Assembly (NCBI GenBank): GCA_965227045.1 | Contig: OZ245718.1 | Coordinates: 682,001-746,000 of the forward strand | From: UBA10649 sp965227045 | GTDB lineage: Bacteria > Actinomycetota > Actinomycetes > S36-B12 | Direction of reading: 5' to 3' | DNA length: 64,000 nucleotides | Shown: one piece after another, positions 51,634 to 63,906 of the stretch | Layout: each line of letters opens with the position of its first letter | How positions within the stretch are numbered: position 1 is the stretch's first letter | The notes under the pieces: model-generated | Told to the model about the DNA's origin: nothing | The model's input: only the letters and a program-made list of their open reading frames with translations | The model's database searches: none | Program-made: the position numbers and the translations under genes

Positions 51634-53115
51634 TCAGACCTGCGGGTTGCCCTCGCCGTCGAGGGGCACGAGCTCCTCGGAATCCTCATCCTCTTCGAAG
51701 AACGAGACGCCTGCCTCTTCATCGAGGCGCTCCCCGGCATCGGTCACACCATCGACGTCGGACTCGGCCGCCTGACGCATCCAGTCGTGTGCCTCGTCGA
51801 AACGACCGACACGCTCGAGAAGGTCCGCGTAGGCGTACTGGATCCGGGCACGCGCGGCACCGGCGGGCAGATTGCGAAGCTCGGGGACCTGGAGCACGAC
51901 GAGTGCAGCTTCGAGCTGCCCCAGATCGGCTCGCGCACCCGCGGTGACGAGAAGCAGTTCCACTCTCGTTCCCGCGTCGAGCGTGCGGGCGTCGACCTCC
52001 TTGATCAGCTCGAGAGCGCGCTGCGGCCGGCCCAGGCCACGCTCGCAGTCGGCCATCATCGGCAGGTACTCATTCGAACCGGTCATGCGGCGAACAGTGC
52101 GCAGCTCGGCGATCGCCTCCGCATAGTCGCCGGCGAGATACGCCGTAATACCGGCGGCCTCGCGGACCGCAGCCACTCGTCCGGCACGACGCTTCGCCGC
52201 GGCGATGTGCTGGCGAGCGAGCGGCACGTTGTCTTCGACCAGCGCCTGATCTGCGGCCACCAGGTGTCTGGCCACGATCTCTGCCAGACCCTCGGGGAGA
52301 GTACGGAGCTCGTGTCCTACGCCGACATCAAGTTGGTCGGCCCGAATCTCATCAGGCAGGTTCGGGTCACGGGGGCGGTCGGCGCCATTGCGATCTGGAC
52401 GACGGGTATCGGGCCGGTCGGTGTTGGAGCCGCGTGAGTCAGGTCGACGTGAATCGGTTCGCCGCGGGTCCGGACGGCCGGCACCCGCCGCACGACTCGG
52501 CGGACGACGATCATCCGAGCGCGATCGATCGGAGCGGGGCTTGTCCGTACGTGAGGGCGGACGACGGTCATCGGAGCGCGGCTTGTCCGAACGCGTCGGA
52601 GGCCGGCGATCATCGGTGCGCGGCCTATCGGACCGTGGCTTGTCTGAACGAGGTCGATCCGTCGACGAGCGATCGGATCTGGGCTTGTCGTCGCGGCTCG
52701 AGGGCCGGCGATCATCGGAGCGCGATGCGGGCCGACGGTCATCACTACGCGGCTTGTCCGAACGCGCCGGAGGCCGACGATCATCCGAGCGCGGCCTATC
52801 GGACCGTGGCTTGTCTGAACGAGGTCGATCCGACGACGAACGATCGGACCTGGGCTTGTCGTCGCGGCTCGAGGGCCGACGATCATCGGAGCGCGGCTTG
52901 TCGCTGCGCGGACGATCCGACGATCCCTTAGCGGGCGGACGACCGGTCGAGCGCTTCGCGCTGTCCGCGCTGCTGGACCGCGCCGGCGGCTTGCCCGCAG
53001 AACGACCTGCCGGCTTACCCGACGATTTGGCACCAGGCGCTGATCGTCCCGCGGGCCGACCCCCCGACTTTCCACCAGAAGCGCCTGCGGAACGGGGCGC
53101 ACGCTCTGAACTCAC
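51634..53115 (-). CDS. TPR protein with long Arg/Asp/Ser/Pro repeat region
   Basis: A 493-residue protein. GTG 53115 has GAGAGGA upstream. Residues 1-240 are disordered, highly charged sequence: Lys/Gly/Pro/Arg first, then repeats of the type DKPRSDRPRSDDRRPPSR. Residues 255-470 are helical repeats of TPR type (LAGDYAEAIAELRTVRRM, CERGLGRPQRALELIKEV, DLLERVGRFDEAHDWMRQAA). The tail is acidic (EEDEDSEELVPLDGE). The charged part may bind nucleic acid. It lies downstream of the rrn operon. Confidence 0.8.
   Translation of the reverse strand: MSSERAPRSAGASGGKSGGRPAGRSAPGAKSSGKPAGRSAGKPPARSSSADSAKRSTGRPPAKGSSDRPRSDKPRSDDRRPSSRDDKPRSDRSSSDRPRSDKPRSDRPRSDDRRPPARSDKPRSDDRRPASRSDDRRPSSRDDKPRSDRSSTDRPRSDKPRSDRPRTDDRRPPTRSDKPRSDDRRPPSRTDKPRSDRSRSDDRRPPSRAAGAGRPDPRRTDSRRPDSRGSNTDRPDTRRPDRNGADRPRDPNLPDEIRADQLDVGVGHELRTLPEGLAEIVARHLVAADQALVEDNVPLARQHIAAAKRRAGRVAAVREAAGITAYLAGDYAEAIAELRTVRRMTGSNEYLPMMADCERGLGRPQRALELIKEVDARTLDAGTRVELLLVTAGARADLGQLEAALVVLQVPELRNLPAGAARARIQYAYADLLERVGRFDEAHDWMRQAAESDVDGVTDAGERLDEEAGVSFFEEDEDSEELVPLDGEGNPQV
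52430..53110 (-). repeat. Coding tandem repeats (Arg/Asp/Ser/Pro) in the TPR gene
   Basis: Short degenerate repeats based on CGATCATCGGAGCGCGGCTT (plus-strand reading) fill the 5' half of the gene. A larger unit of about 171 bp (57 codons) is present twice in almost identical form: the segment starting at 52620 returns at 52791. The length being a multiple of three keeps the frame, as expected for expansion within a disordered domain. Confidence 0.8.
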
Positions 53116-53155
53116 GGTCGATCCTCTCAAACGGTGATGCTGGACTGGCAGAAAT

Positions 53156-53185
53156 GACAAAGGCCACCCGAGGGTGGCCTTTGTC
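53156..53185 (-). terminator. rrn operon terminator
   Basis: A perfect 14-bp inverted repeat (GACAAAGGCCACCC / GGGTGGCCTTTGTC) with a 2-nt centre, 8 bp past the 5S gene. In the minus-strand direction it is followed by TTTGTCATTT, a Rho-independent terminator. Confidence 0.9.
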
Positions 53186-53192
53186 TAAGAAA

Positions 53193-53309
53193 TGTCCGGC
53201 GGCGTCCTACTCTCCCACGCAGTCACCCGCGCAGTACCATCGGCGCTGAGAGGCTTAGCTTCCGGGTTCGGAATGGAACCGGGCGTTTCCCTCTCGCTAT
53301 GGCCGCCGA
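53193..53309 (-). rRNA. rrf: 5S ribosomal RNA
   Basis: About 117 nt; ends are approximate. Minus-strand reading starts with CGGCGGCCATAGCGAGAGGG, continues with CCCGGTTCCATTCCGAACCC and ends with GTAGGACGCCGCCG, which pairs with the start. Last gene of the rrn operon. Confidence 0.95.
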
Positions 53310-53411
53310 AACTCTATTGAGATATCAATCAAACCAAGCACATATGTGTGTGCTCAAGGTTCCCGACCGAATCTCGGGAACCGCACAGTGGACGCGATTA
53401 CGTGTTAAAAA

Positions 53412-58432
<5,021 letters not shown>

Positions 58433-58564
58433 ATGAATTGTTTTGATACTGGCAGAGACAGAGCTGTGTGCTCTTATTTCTACCAAAGGAATCCGTCTGG
58501 AAAATGACCTGTCGACGATTGCCGCCAGGCCAAGCCCCAGAACGGGGTATTGGCATTGACATGT

Positions 58565-58576
58565 GACACGCTGTTG
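58565..58576 (-). promoter_or_regulatory. rRNA processing stem, leader half
   Basis: CAACAGCGUGUC in the RNA sense, part of CUUGAGAACUCAACAGCGUG. It pairs with the spacer element at 56731-56742 across the 16S gene. Confidence 0.75.
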
Positions 58577-58640
58577 AGTTCTCAAGGAGCGGGCGCGCAC
58601 CTCTGCAAGGCTTTCGACCTTGTTTTGGGGCAACGTTCCC

Positions 58641-58669
58641 AACTTACGGAGTTTCCCAGAGGGAGTCAA
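58641..58669 (-). promoter_or_regulatory. rrn promoter P2 (proximal)
   Basis: -35 TTGACT (58664-58669), 17-bp spacer, -10 TAAGTT (58641-58646), reading on the minus strand towards 16S about 200 bp away. Sigma-70-like. Not tested. Confidence 0.6.
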
Positions 58670-58818
58670 CTCTCGCCGCTCGCGCGGCGCGTCGTTGACC
58701 TTCTGATCTTCTCTACAAGTTCCCGCGGGACCGGCCTTGCTTGGCGAACACCTACGAGGACTCAGTCCTCGCTAGCAGGTGTGCGGCTTGGTGTCCGTTA
58801 CTCCCTCGCGGTGCCGTA

Positions 58819-58848
58819 ACTATAGGTGGGACGTTACGACCAGGTCAA
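58819..58848 (-). promoter_or_regulatory. rrn promoter P1 (distal)
   Basis: -35 TTGACC (58843-58848), 18-bp spacer, -10 TATAGT (58819-58824), reading towards 16S. It starts only 28 bp past the tyrS stop, so tyrS transcription may run into the rrn operon. Confidence 0.7.
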
Positions 58849-58875
58849 ATCCGCATGGCCATTGGGAGTGTGACG

Positions 58876-60168
58876 CTAGCCACGTTCCACGCGCACGCCG
58901 GCGAAGACCTTCTTGCCGCGTCGAAGCACCAGCCATTCGCCGTGGTACAGGTCGCTCAGCGAGGCCCGCGCGGCCGCATCCTCGACGCGCACGTTGTTCG
59001 CGTAGGCGCCGCCCTCCCCCACGGTCCGGCGTGCTGCCGAGAGGCTGGCGGCAAGGCCCGTGCGGGCCAGCAGGTCGTCGTACGACGGCAGTTGTCCGTC
59101 GACGATCTCACTGGCGGGCACCACCACGTGAGCGGTCTCCGTGAGGGCAGCGGCGAGCGTCGCGAGCGGGAGGTCGGCGAGGTCGCCCTGCCCGAACAAC
59201 GCCCGGCCGGCTGCCTCGGCAGCATCGCGCTCCGCATCGCCGTGCACCAGCGCCGTCAGCTCAGTCGCCAGCGCACGTTGCGCTTCTCGAGCCTGAGGCC
59301 GTTCAGCGAGGCTCGCCGCGAGCCCGTCGATGTCCTCACGACTGCGGAAGCTGAATGTTTTCAGCATCGATAGGACGTCGCGGTCATCGGTGTTGAGCAG
59401 GAACTGGAAGAACGCGTAGGGGCTCGTGAGAGTTGGGTCCAGCCACACCGTGCCGGTCTCGGTCTTGCCGAACTTCGTCCCGTCCGCCTTGACCATCAGA
59501 TGCGTCGTCAAGGCGTGAGCAGAGACACCGTCCATTTTTCTGAGCAGTTCGACGCCCGCGACGATGTTTCCCCACTGGTCTGATCCCCCGGTCTGAAGGA
59601 GGCAGCCGTAACGCCGGTGCAACTGCACGAAGTCGTAGCCCTGGAGGAGTGCGTAGCTGAATTCGGTGTACGAGATTCCATCGGCGGCGAGCCGCGCGGA
59701 GACCGCTTCGCGCTTGAGCATCGGGCCTACCCCGAAGTGCTTGCCGATGTCGCGGAGGAACTCCAGGACACCGAGGTCCTTGGTCCACTCCAGATTGTCG
59801 ACCGCAATGGCCGCATTGGCACCGGAGAAGTCGTAGAACCGGTCGAGCTGCTGCCGGACCTTCTCGACCCACGCCTCGACGACGTCGGTGGAGTTCAGCG
59901 ATCGCTCGCTCGTCATCCTCGGATCGCCGATCAGTCCCGTAGCTCCGCCGACGAGCGCGAGCGGCCGGTGGCCATGCTCCTGGAATCGACGCACCGTGAG
60001 GATCTGCACCAGGTTGCCCAGGTGCAGGCTCGGTGCAGTCGGGTCGAAGCCGCAGTAGAGGGTGAGCGACCCCTCAGACGTCGCGGCGCTCAGGGCGTCG
60101 AGATCGGTGGTCTGCGCGATGATTCCGCGCCAGCTCAGTTCATCAATGATCGAGGACACATCGGTCAT
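58876..60168 (-). CDS. tyrS: Tyrosyl-tRNA synthetase
   Basis: A 430-residue class I synthetase. TLYCGFDPTAPSLHLGNLVQ holds the HIGH-like motif (HLGN); GGSDQWGNIVAGVELLRKM and the KFGKTETG (KMSKS-like) loop follow. The C-terminal S4-like domain (VSLGRTV-type region SAARRTVGEGGAYANNVRVE) binds tRNA-Tyr. It is the last gene before the rrn promoters; its start overlaps the end of the cyclase-family gene by 26 bp. Confidence 0.96.
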   Translation of the reverse strand: MTDVSSIIDELSWRGIIAQTTDLDALSAATSEGSLTLYCGFDPTAPSLHLGNLVQILTVRRFQEHGHRPLALVGGATGLIGDPRMTSERSLNSTDVVEAWVEKVRQQLDRFYDFSGANAAIAVDNLEWTKDLGVLEFLRDIGKHFGVGPMLKREAVSARLAADGISYTEFSYALLQGYDFVQLHRRYGCLLQTGGSDQWGNIVAGVELLRKMDGVSAHALTTHLMVKADGTKFGKTETGTVWLDPTLTSPYAFFQFLLNTDDRDVLSMLKTFSFRSREDIDGLAASLAERPQAREAQRALATELTALVHGDAERDAAEAAGRALFGQGDLADLPLATLAAALTETAHVVVPASEIVDGQLPSYDDLLARTGLAASLSAARRTVGEGGAYANNVRVEDAAARASLSDLYHGEWLVLRRGKKVFAGVRVERG

Positions 60169-60841
60169 CCTTGCGCATGCGCTGCCGAACGATCGCGCGG
60201 CACGGCGTGCCCTCCACTCCCCTGATCTTCAGCGGGAAGGCCTCCAGCCACAGGTCGTCGCCGACGATGCTCTCGAGATTGACCAGGCACTCGAGGATCA
60301 GGACCTCGTGCTCGCACAGGTAGACGTTGACCTCGTAGTTGCTGGTAACGCGAGACTCCACTCCGACGGAGTCGATCGCGATCATCGAGATGCCCTTGTC
60401 CTCGACCAGATAGCGCGCCGCATCGAGTGACAATCCCGGCCGCGTGGAACTCTCGAGCGCCGTGCCCGCGATGAGCTCGGCCATGTGCCCGGTTCGCAGT
60501 ACGAGCACGCGACCGGCGATGTCGACATGGTCGAGCAGTTGCCTCAACTCGTCAGCGGTCGTGTCGACGCCGCGCTTGACGACGTCGATGATGTGCGCGG
60601 ATCCCTCGAAGCGATGCATCGGGAACGCATCGATCCGCGCGCCATCGGCCAGAAAGTAGTGCGGTCCTTGAATATGCGTGCCCGACTGGGACTCCATGGT
60701 GATGGTGTAGATGTACTCGGGGTTGCTGCCCGACAAGAAGTTGTGTGGACCGTCAAGAGTCAGCGGCTGGTCGCCGGGGAACAGGAAATCCTCCATCGAC
60801 ATCGTGACATCGACGAGTTCCCAGCCCGCAGTCGGATCCAC
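60143..60841 (-). CDS. Cyclase-family protein with altered metal motif
   Basis: A 232-residue protein with the kynurenine-formamidase-like fold: WELVDVTMSMEDFLFPGDQP at the start, MIAIDSVGVES in the middle, and a C-terminal IVGDDLWLEAFPLKIRGVEG that is typical. The metal motif HxGTHxDxPxH reads QSGTHIQGPHYF: the first His and the Asp are changed. GTG 60841 lies just after the DinB-like stop. The changed site raises doubt about metal-dependent hydrolysis. Confidence 0.75.
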   Translation of the reverse strand: MDPTAGWELVDVTMSMEDFLFPGDQPLTLDGPHNFLSGSNPEYIYTITMESQSGTHIQGPHYFLADGARIDAFPMHRFEGSAHIIDVVKRGVDTTADELRQLLDHVDIAGRVLVLRTGHMAELIAGTALESSTRPGLSLDAARYLVEDKGISMIAIDSVGVESRVTSNYEVNVYLCEHEVLILECLVNLESIVGDDLWLEAFPLKIRGVEGTPCRAIVRQRMRKDDRCVLDH

Positions 60842-60843
60842 GA

Positions 60844-61338
60844 TCAGTCGCGATCGGTGGTGCCGTCGAGGAGCTCGCGATAGATGTCGAGCTGACCGTT
60901 GTGCCGGGCGAGTTCCTCGATCATGTGGATGTACAGCCAGCGTAGGGACGGGCGCACCTGCCGCCAATGGTGGACGCGGACGCACTGGTCGTCGAGCTCG
61001 AATCGCGCTGCGATGACACGGCTCTCCGCGCATGCGATCTCGTACTCGGCAACCAGGGACTCGATTGACTCCCCCTCGAGCAGGTCGAACTCGCCGTCGG
61101 GGTTCTCGTCCGTGGACCACTGCGAGGCCCATTCTTCGCCGGCGAGGTTGCAGTAGAACCACCACCGCTCGACGTCGATGAGGTGCTTGACGATTCCCGC
61201 GACGCTGGTAGGCGACACTCCCAGCCGGCGGGTCGCGAGATCCCATGGCAGGCCGGAGATCTTGCGGACCACAGTCGCCCGGTTCTCGTCGAGGTGGGCC
61301 TCCAGCAACTCGCGCTCGGTCCCGGTCTCAGCGTTCAT
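60844..61338 (-). CDS. DinB-like (DUF664) protein, copy 1
   Basis: A 164-residue four-helix protein. LPWDLATRRLGVSPTSVAGI, then KHLIDVERWWFY and the final HMIEELARHNGQLDIYRELL carry the three His expected for the DinB/DUF664 metal site. Some members are mycothiol-dependent enzymes; others are uncharacterised. It is very similar to the gene upstream, so the pair arose by tandem duplication. Confidence 0.87.
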   Translation of the reverse strand: MNAETGTERELLEAHLDENRATVVRKISGLPWDLATRRLGVSPTSVAGIVKHLIDVERWWFYCNLAGEEWASQWSTDENPDGEFDLLEGESIESLVAEYEIACAESRVIAARFELDDQCVRVHHWRQVRPSLRWLYIHMIEELARHNGQLDIYRELLDGTTDRD

Positions 61339-61352
61339 GACCCGACCCTAGG

Positions 61353-61871
61353 TCAGCGGCCGTCGACAGTTCCGTCGTCATCGACGTGGTCGTCGAGGAG
61401 TTCGCGGTAGATGTCCAGGTGCCCGTTGTGGCGCGCGGTCTCCTCGATCATGTGCAGGTACACCCAGCGAAGTGACGGTCGAATACCCAGCCAGTCGACC
61501 ACGAGGGCGGTTGAGTCGGACAGGTCATGGCCTTCGGCTCGTACGCGGCTCTCCTCGCACGCCAATTGGTAGTCGGCAATCAGTTCGTCAAGGGTGTCCT
61601 GGTCGTTGAGGTCGAAGGCTCCGTTGGGCGTCTGCTCCCTGGTGCGCCGCGGCACGTCCTCCTCACCCTCAAGGTAGTGCCGGAACCACCACCGCTCGAC
61701 GTCGGTCAGGTGCTTGAGGACACCGGCCGCACTCGTGGCCGACGATCCAAGTCGTCGGGTGGCGAGGTCCCACGGCAGGCCCGCGACCTTGCGGACCGTC
61801 TCCGCGCGGCACCCATCCAGCCGCGACTCGATGAGGTCTCGTTCGGTGGCCGGCCGCTCGTCTGCTCCCAC
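61353..61871 (-). CDS. DinB-like (DUF664) protein, copy 2
   Basis: A 172-residue paralogue of the next gene. GLPWDLATRRLGSSATSAAG, VLKHLTDVERWWFRHYLEGE and HMIEETARHNGHLDIYRELL line up closely with copy 1. GTG start at 61871. The two copies diverge mostly in the middle (residues 75-125), where substrate contacts may lie. Confidence 0.87.
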   Translation of the reverse strand: MGADERPATERDLIESRLDGCRAETVRKVAGLPWDLATRRLGSSATSAAGVLKHLTDVERWWFRHYLEGEEDVPRRTREQTPNGAFDLNDQDTLDELIADYQLACEESRVRAEGHDLSDSTALVVDWLGIRPSLRWVYLHMIEETARHNGHLDIYRELLDDHVDDDGTVDGR

Positions 61872-61880
61872 GCCGCGACC

Positions 61881-62495
61881 CTAGGGCCGACGAGCGGCGG
61901 GGCGGTAGGGGCTGACGGACGCTTCACCCGGGAGGTAGAACCGCCATGGCGTCGGTGCGCCAGGCCCGCCGACGCCGGTGCGCGCGCTGATCGCGTGGTC
62001 GGGCACCGAGCGCGTCGGCAAGACCAGGCGGAGCGGTGACCGCGGCGAGGTCATATCGACTCCGTCGAGGTCGCCGGTGACGCCCAACGCGACGGTAAGG
62101 CGGGCGGGTCCACGCGCCAGGTCGCGATCGCTGGTCGCCGACGAGCGACGCGCCCTGGCCACCTCCACGCCGCGAGTCACCTCACCGCCACGGATCAGGA
62201 CTGCGCTGGCCTCGTCCTGCCGCCCGGTGACGACGCACAGGCACCAGTGCATGCCGTAGGTGAAGTAGACGTAGGCAAGTCCGGCGCGGCCGAACATGGT
62301 CGCGTTCCGCGGAGTCAGCCGCCGGAACGCGTGCGACCCCGGATCCTCGCCGACTCCCCCGTATGCCTCCACCTCGGTAACGCGTATCGCGACGGTGTGC
62401 CCGTCCACTCGCGAGGTGATCACGGAGTTCAGCAGGAGGGGTGCCGCATCGACCGCGTGCATGGACATCAGGCGGCGCGCCTCGGCGGCTGTCAT
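61881..62495 (-). CDS. mpg: 3-methyladenine DNA glycosylase, AAG/Mpg family
   Basis: A 204-residue protein of the AAG type. VTEVEAYGGVGEDPGSHAFR contains the catalytic Glu; NATMFGRAGLAYVYFTYGMH and WCLCVVTGRQDEASAVLIRG follow. It removes alkylated and deaminated purines. Its ATG overlaps the HxlR stop (ATGA). tyrS, mpg and argH stand close together in many actinobacteria. Confidence 0.94.
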   Translation of the reverse strand: MTAAEARRLMSMHAVDAAPLLLNSVITSRVDGHTVAIRVTEVEAYGGVGEDPGSHAFRRLTPRNATMFGRAGLAYVYFTYGMHWCLCVVTGRQDEASAVLIRGGEVTRGVEVARARRSSATSDRDLARGPARLTVALGVTGDLDGVDMTSPRSPLRLVLPTRSVPDHAISARTGVGGPGAPTPWRFYLPGEASVSPYRPAARRP

Positions 62496-62875
62496 GGCGA
62501 CTCGCGCGCCGCGTCGTAGGTCGCGTGGTTGCGCTCAATCGCGGGATCGTGCTCGACCGCCCACTCGGCAATCGCGATCGCCGGACCGATCAGCGTCTGG
62601 CCCATGGGCGTCAGCGCGTACTCCACGCGAGGGGGAACCTCCGCGTACGCGGTGCGAGACACCAGGCCGTCGCGCTCGAGGTGGCGCACTGTCAGCGACA
62701 GCATGCGCTGCGAGATTCCCGGGATCCGTCGCTGCAGCTCAGTGAAACGCAGCGTCTCACCATCCAGCGTCGCGACGACGAGGAGCGTCCACTTGTCGCC
62801 TATCCGGTCGAGGATGCGCCTGATCGTTCGACCTGCGTCTCCGCGGATGAGACAGGCCCGTTCGTACTTCGACAC
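62492..62875 (-). CDS. HxlR-family transcriptional regulator
   Basis: A 127-residue winged-helix protein: IGDKWTLLVVATLDGETLRF, then TELQRRIPGISQRMLSLTVR and HLERDGLVSRTAYAEVPPRVEY, the HxlR pattern. There is a Cys near the N-terminus (RACLIRG) as in thiol- or electrophile-sensing members. GTG 62875 has GGAG upstream. It is divergent from the DoxX-like gene, its likely target. Confidence 0.92.
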   Translation of the reverse strand: MSKYERACLIRGDAGRTIRRILDRIGDKWTLLVVATLDGETLRFTELQRRIPGISQRMLSLTVRHLERDGLVSRTAYAEVPPRVEYALTPMGQTLIGPAIAIAEWAVEHDPAIERNHATYDAARESP

Positions 62876-62975
62876 GTGTCGCTCCTATCCGTTACGTACA
62901 CGGATGTTCCTTTTGTAGGCGTGTCGATCCTCACCCATGATGCGCTTACTAACAAGTCGTAACCATGGAGGAAGC
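62876..62975. promoter_or_regulatory. HxlR/DoxX divergent control region
   Basis: The 100-bp region between divergent starts. The imperfect repeat TTACTAACAAGTCGTAA (62946-62962) has the TTAC...GTAA arms seen in HxlR-type operators. A likely binding site, from sequence alone. Confidence 0.4.
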
Positions 62976-63347
62976 ATGACCCTTGCCTACTGGGTACTCG
63001 CCGCCCTACTCGCAGTCGTGTACCTGTTCTCGGGTGCGAAGAAGGTCTTCCAGAGCACGGACCAACTTCGTCCGATGATGGCCTGGGTGGATGACGTGCC
63101 GCTGTGGCTCGTGCGCGTGGTCGGGGTGCTGGAGCTTCTCGCGGTCGTCGGGCTCGTGCTACCCCCGCTGACCGGGGTGGCTCCGGTCCTTGCCGTGGCC
63201 GCCGCGGTGGGCCTGGTTCTGGTGCAGATCGGCGCACTCGTCCTTCACCTGACGCGGGGAGAGGTCAAGGACATCTGGCTGAACGTCGCGTTGCTGGCGC
63301 TCGCCGGCGTCATGGTGTGGCTTGCGGCGGCGGTGTGGGTCAACTAG
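62976..63347 (+). CDS. DoxX-family membrane protein
   Basis: A 123-residue protein with four hydrophobic helices. The FSGAKKVFQS after helix 1 and WLVRVVGVLELLAVVGLVLP are DoxX-like. The ATG at 62976 has GGAGGA upstream. It is under likely control of the divergent HxlR regulator, the usual pairing in actinobacteria, and may be linked to redox or electrophile stress. Confidence 0.87.
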   Translation: MTLAYWVLAALLAVVYLFSGAKKVFQSTDQLRPMMAWVDDVPLWLVRVVGVLELLAVVGLVLPPLTGVAPVLAVAAAVGLVLVQIGALVLHLTRGEVKDIWLNVALLALAGVMVWLAAAVWVN

Positions 63348-63517
63348 CCGGTTATGGCCGTCGCGTCGAATCCCGCCAACGCCTCGGACCACTCATGATC
63401 CACACGGTCGCCGAGTTCGCGCCTGCCGATGTCGAACAGGACTCGCAGCCGAGCCTCGTCGAAGCCCTCAGCGGCATCCTGAACCTGCTCGGTCCATTCC
63501 TCCAATGACCACGTCAC
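63344..63517 (-). CDS. Small hypothetical protein (57 aa) after VanZ-like gene
   Basis: A 57-residue soluble protein: GTG 63517 overlaps the VanZ-like stop (GTGA), so it is translationally coupled. It reads WSLEEWTEQVQDAAEGFDEA, then LRVLFDIGRRELGDRVDHEW, ending in DATAITG; helical with several Glu and Trp. Its stop overlaps the convergent doxX stop. No family recognised. Confidence 0.6.
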   Translation of the reverse strand: MTWSLEEWTEQVQDAAEGFDEARLRVLFDIGRRELGDRVDHEWSEALAGFDATAITG

Positions 63518-63906
63518 TCGTCCAGTGTCGCCCTACTTCGCCTTCGCGTCGAACTGAATGTCGACACGAGCACGGCAACGACCAATGCACCGAAGGCTGC
63601 GCCGAGTGCGTCGGCCAGCAGATCGCGGAGGTCAAAGGACCGATAACTGGTCCGGCCCTGCAGGATCTCCAGCAGGAGGCCGAACCCGGTCAGGGCCACG
63701 ACGGTGAGCACGACGCGGGGCCGGCGCTGAGCCAGCGCCGCAACCGCCCCCAGTAGCGCGTACGCGGTGAAGTGAAGAACCTTGTCGGATACGTCCGGTG
63801 ACGGGGGCAGGCGATCCGCAGGCTCAAGTGACACCCAGGTGATGGCCGCCAGGCCAACAACGAGCAGGACACGACTGCAGAACAGCACTGCCCCGTGAAA
63901 CGTCAC
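63514..63906 (-). CDS. VanZ-like membrane protein
   Basis: A 130-residue protein with four predicted helices and VanZ-type landmarks: LEPADRLPPSPDVSDKVLHF, ALLGAVAALAQRRPRVV, LLLEILQGRTSYRSFDLRDL. VanZ-like proteins are common membrane proteins; one confers low teicoplanin resistance, but most have unknown roles. The GTG overlaps the argH stop. Confidence 0.85.
   Translation of the reverse strand: MTFHGAVLFCSRVLLVVGLAAITWVSLEPADRLPPSPDVSDKVLHFTAYALLGAVAALAQRRPRVVLTVVALTGFGLLLEILQGRTSYRSFDLRDLLADALGAAFGALVVAVLVSTFSSTRRRSRATLDE

Larger units (their letters stand above)
58433..58875 (-). other. rrn leader and promoter region
   Basis: A 440-bp stretch without genes between tyrS and 16S. It holds two sigma-70-like promoters (listed separately), a hairpin at 58748-58782 (8-bp arms CGAGGACT/AGTCCTCG inside ACACCT/AGGTGT) between them, and the processing element at 58565-58576. 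Confidence 0.8.

Noticed and set aside
52430..53110. Repeats as a CRISPR array
   Set aside because: The repeats are degenerate, in frame, without equal-length unique spacers, and encode a disordered protein region; no cas genes are near.
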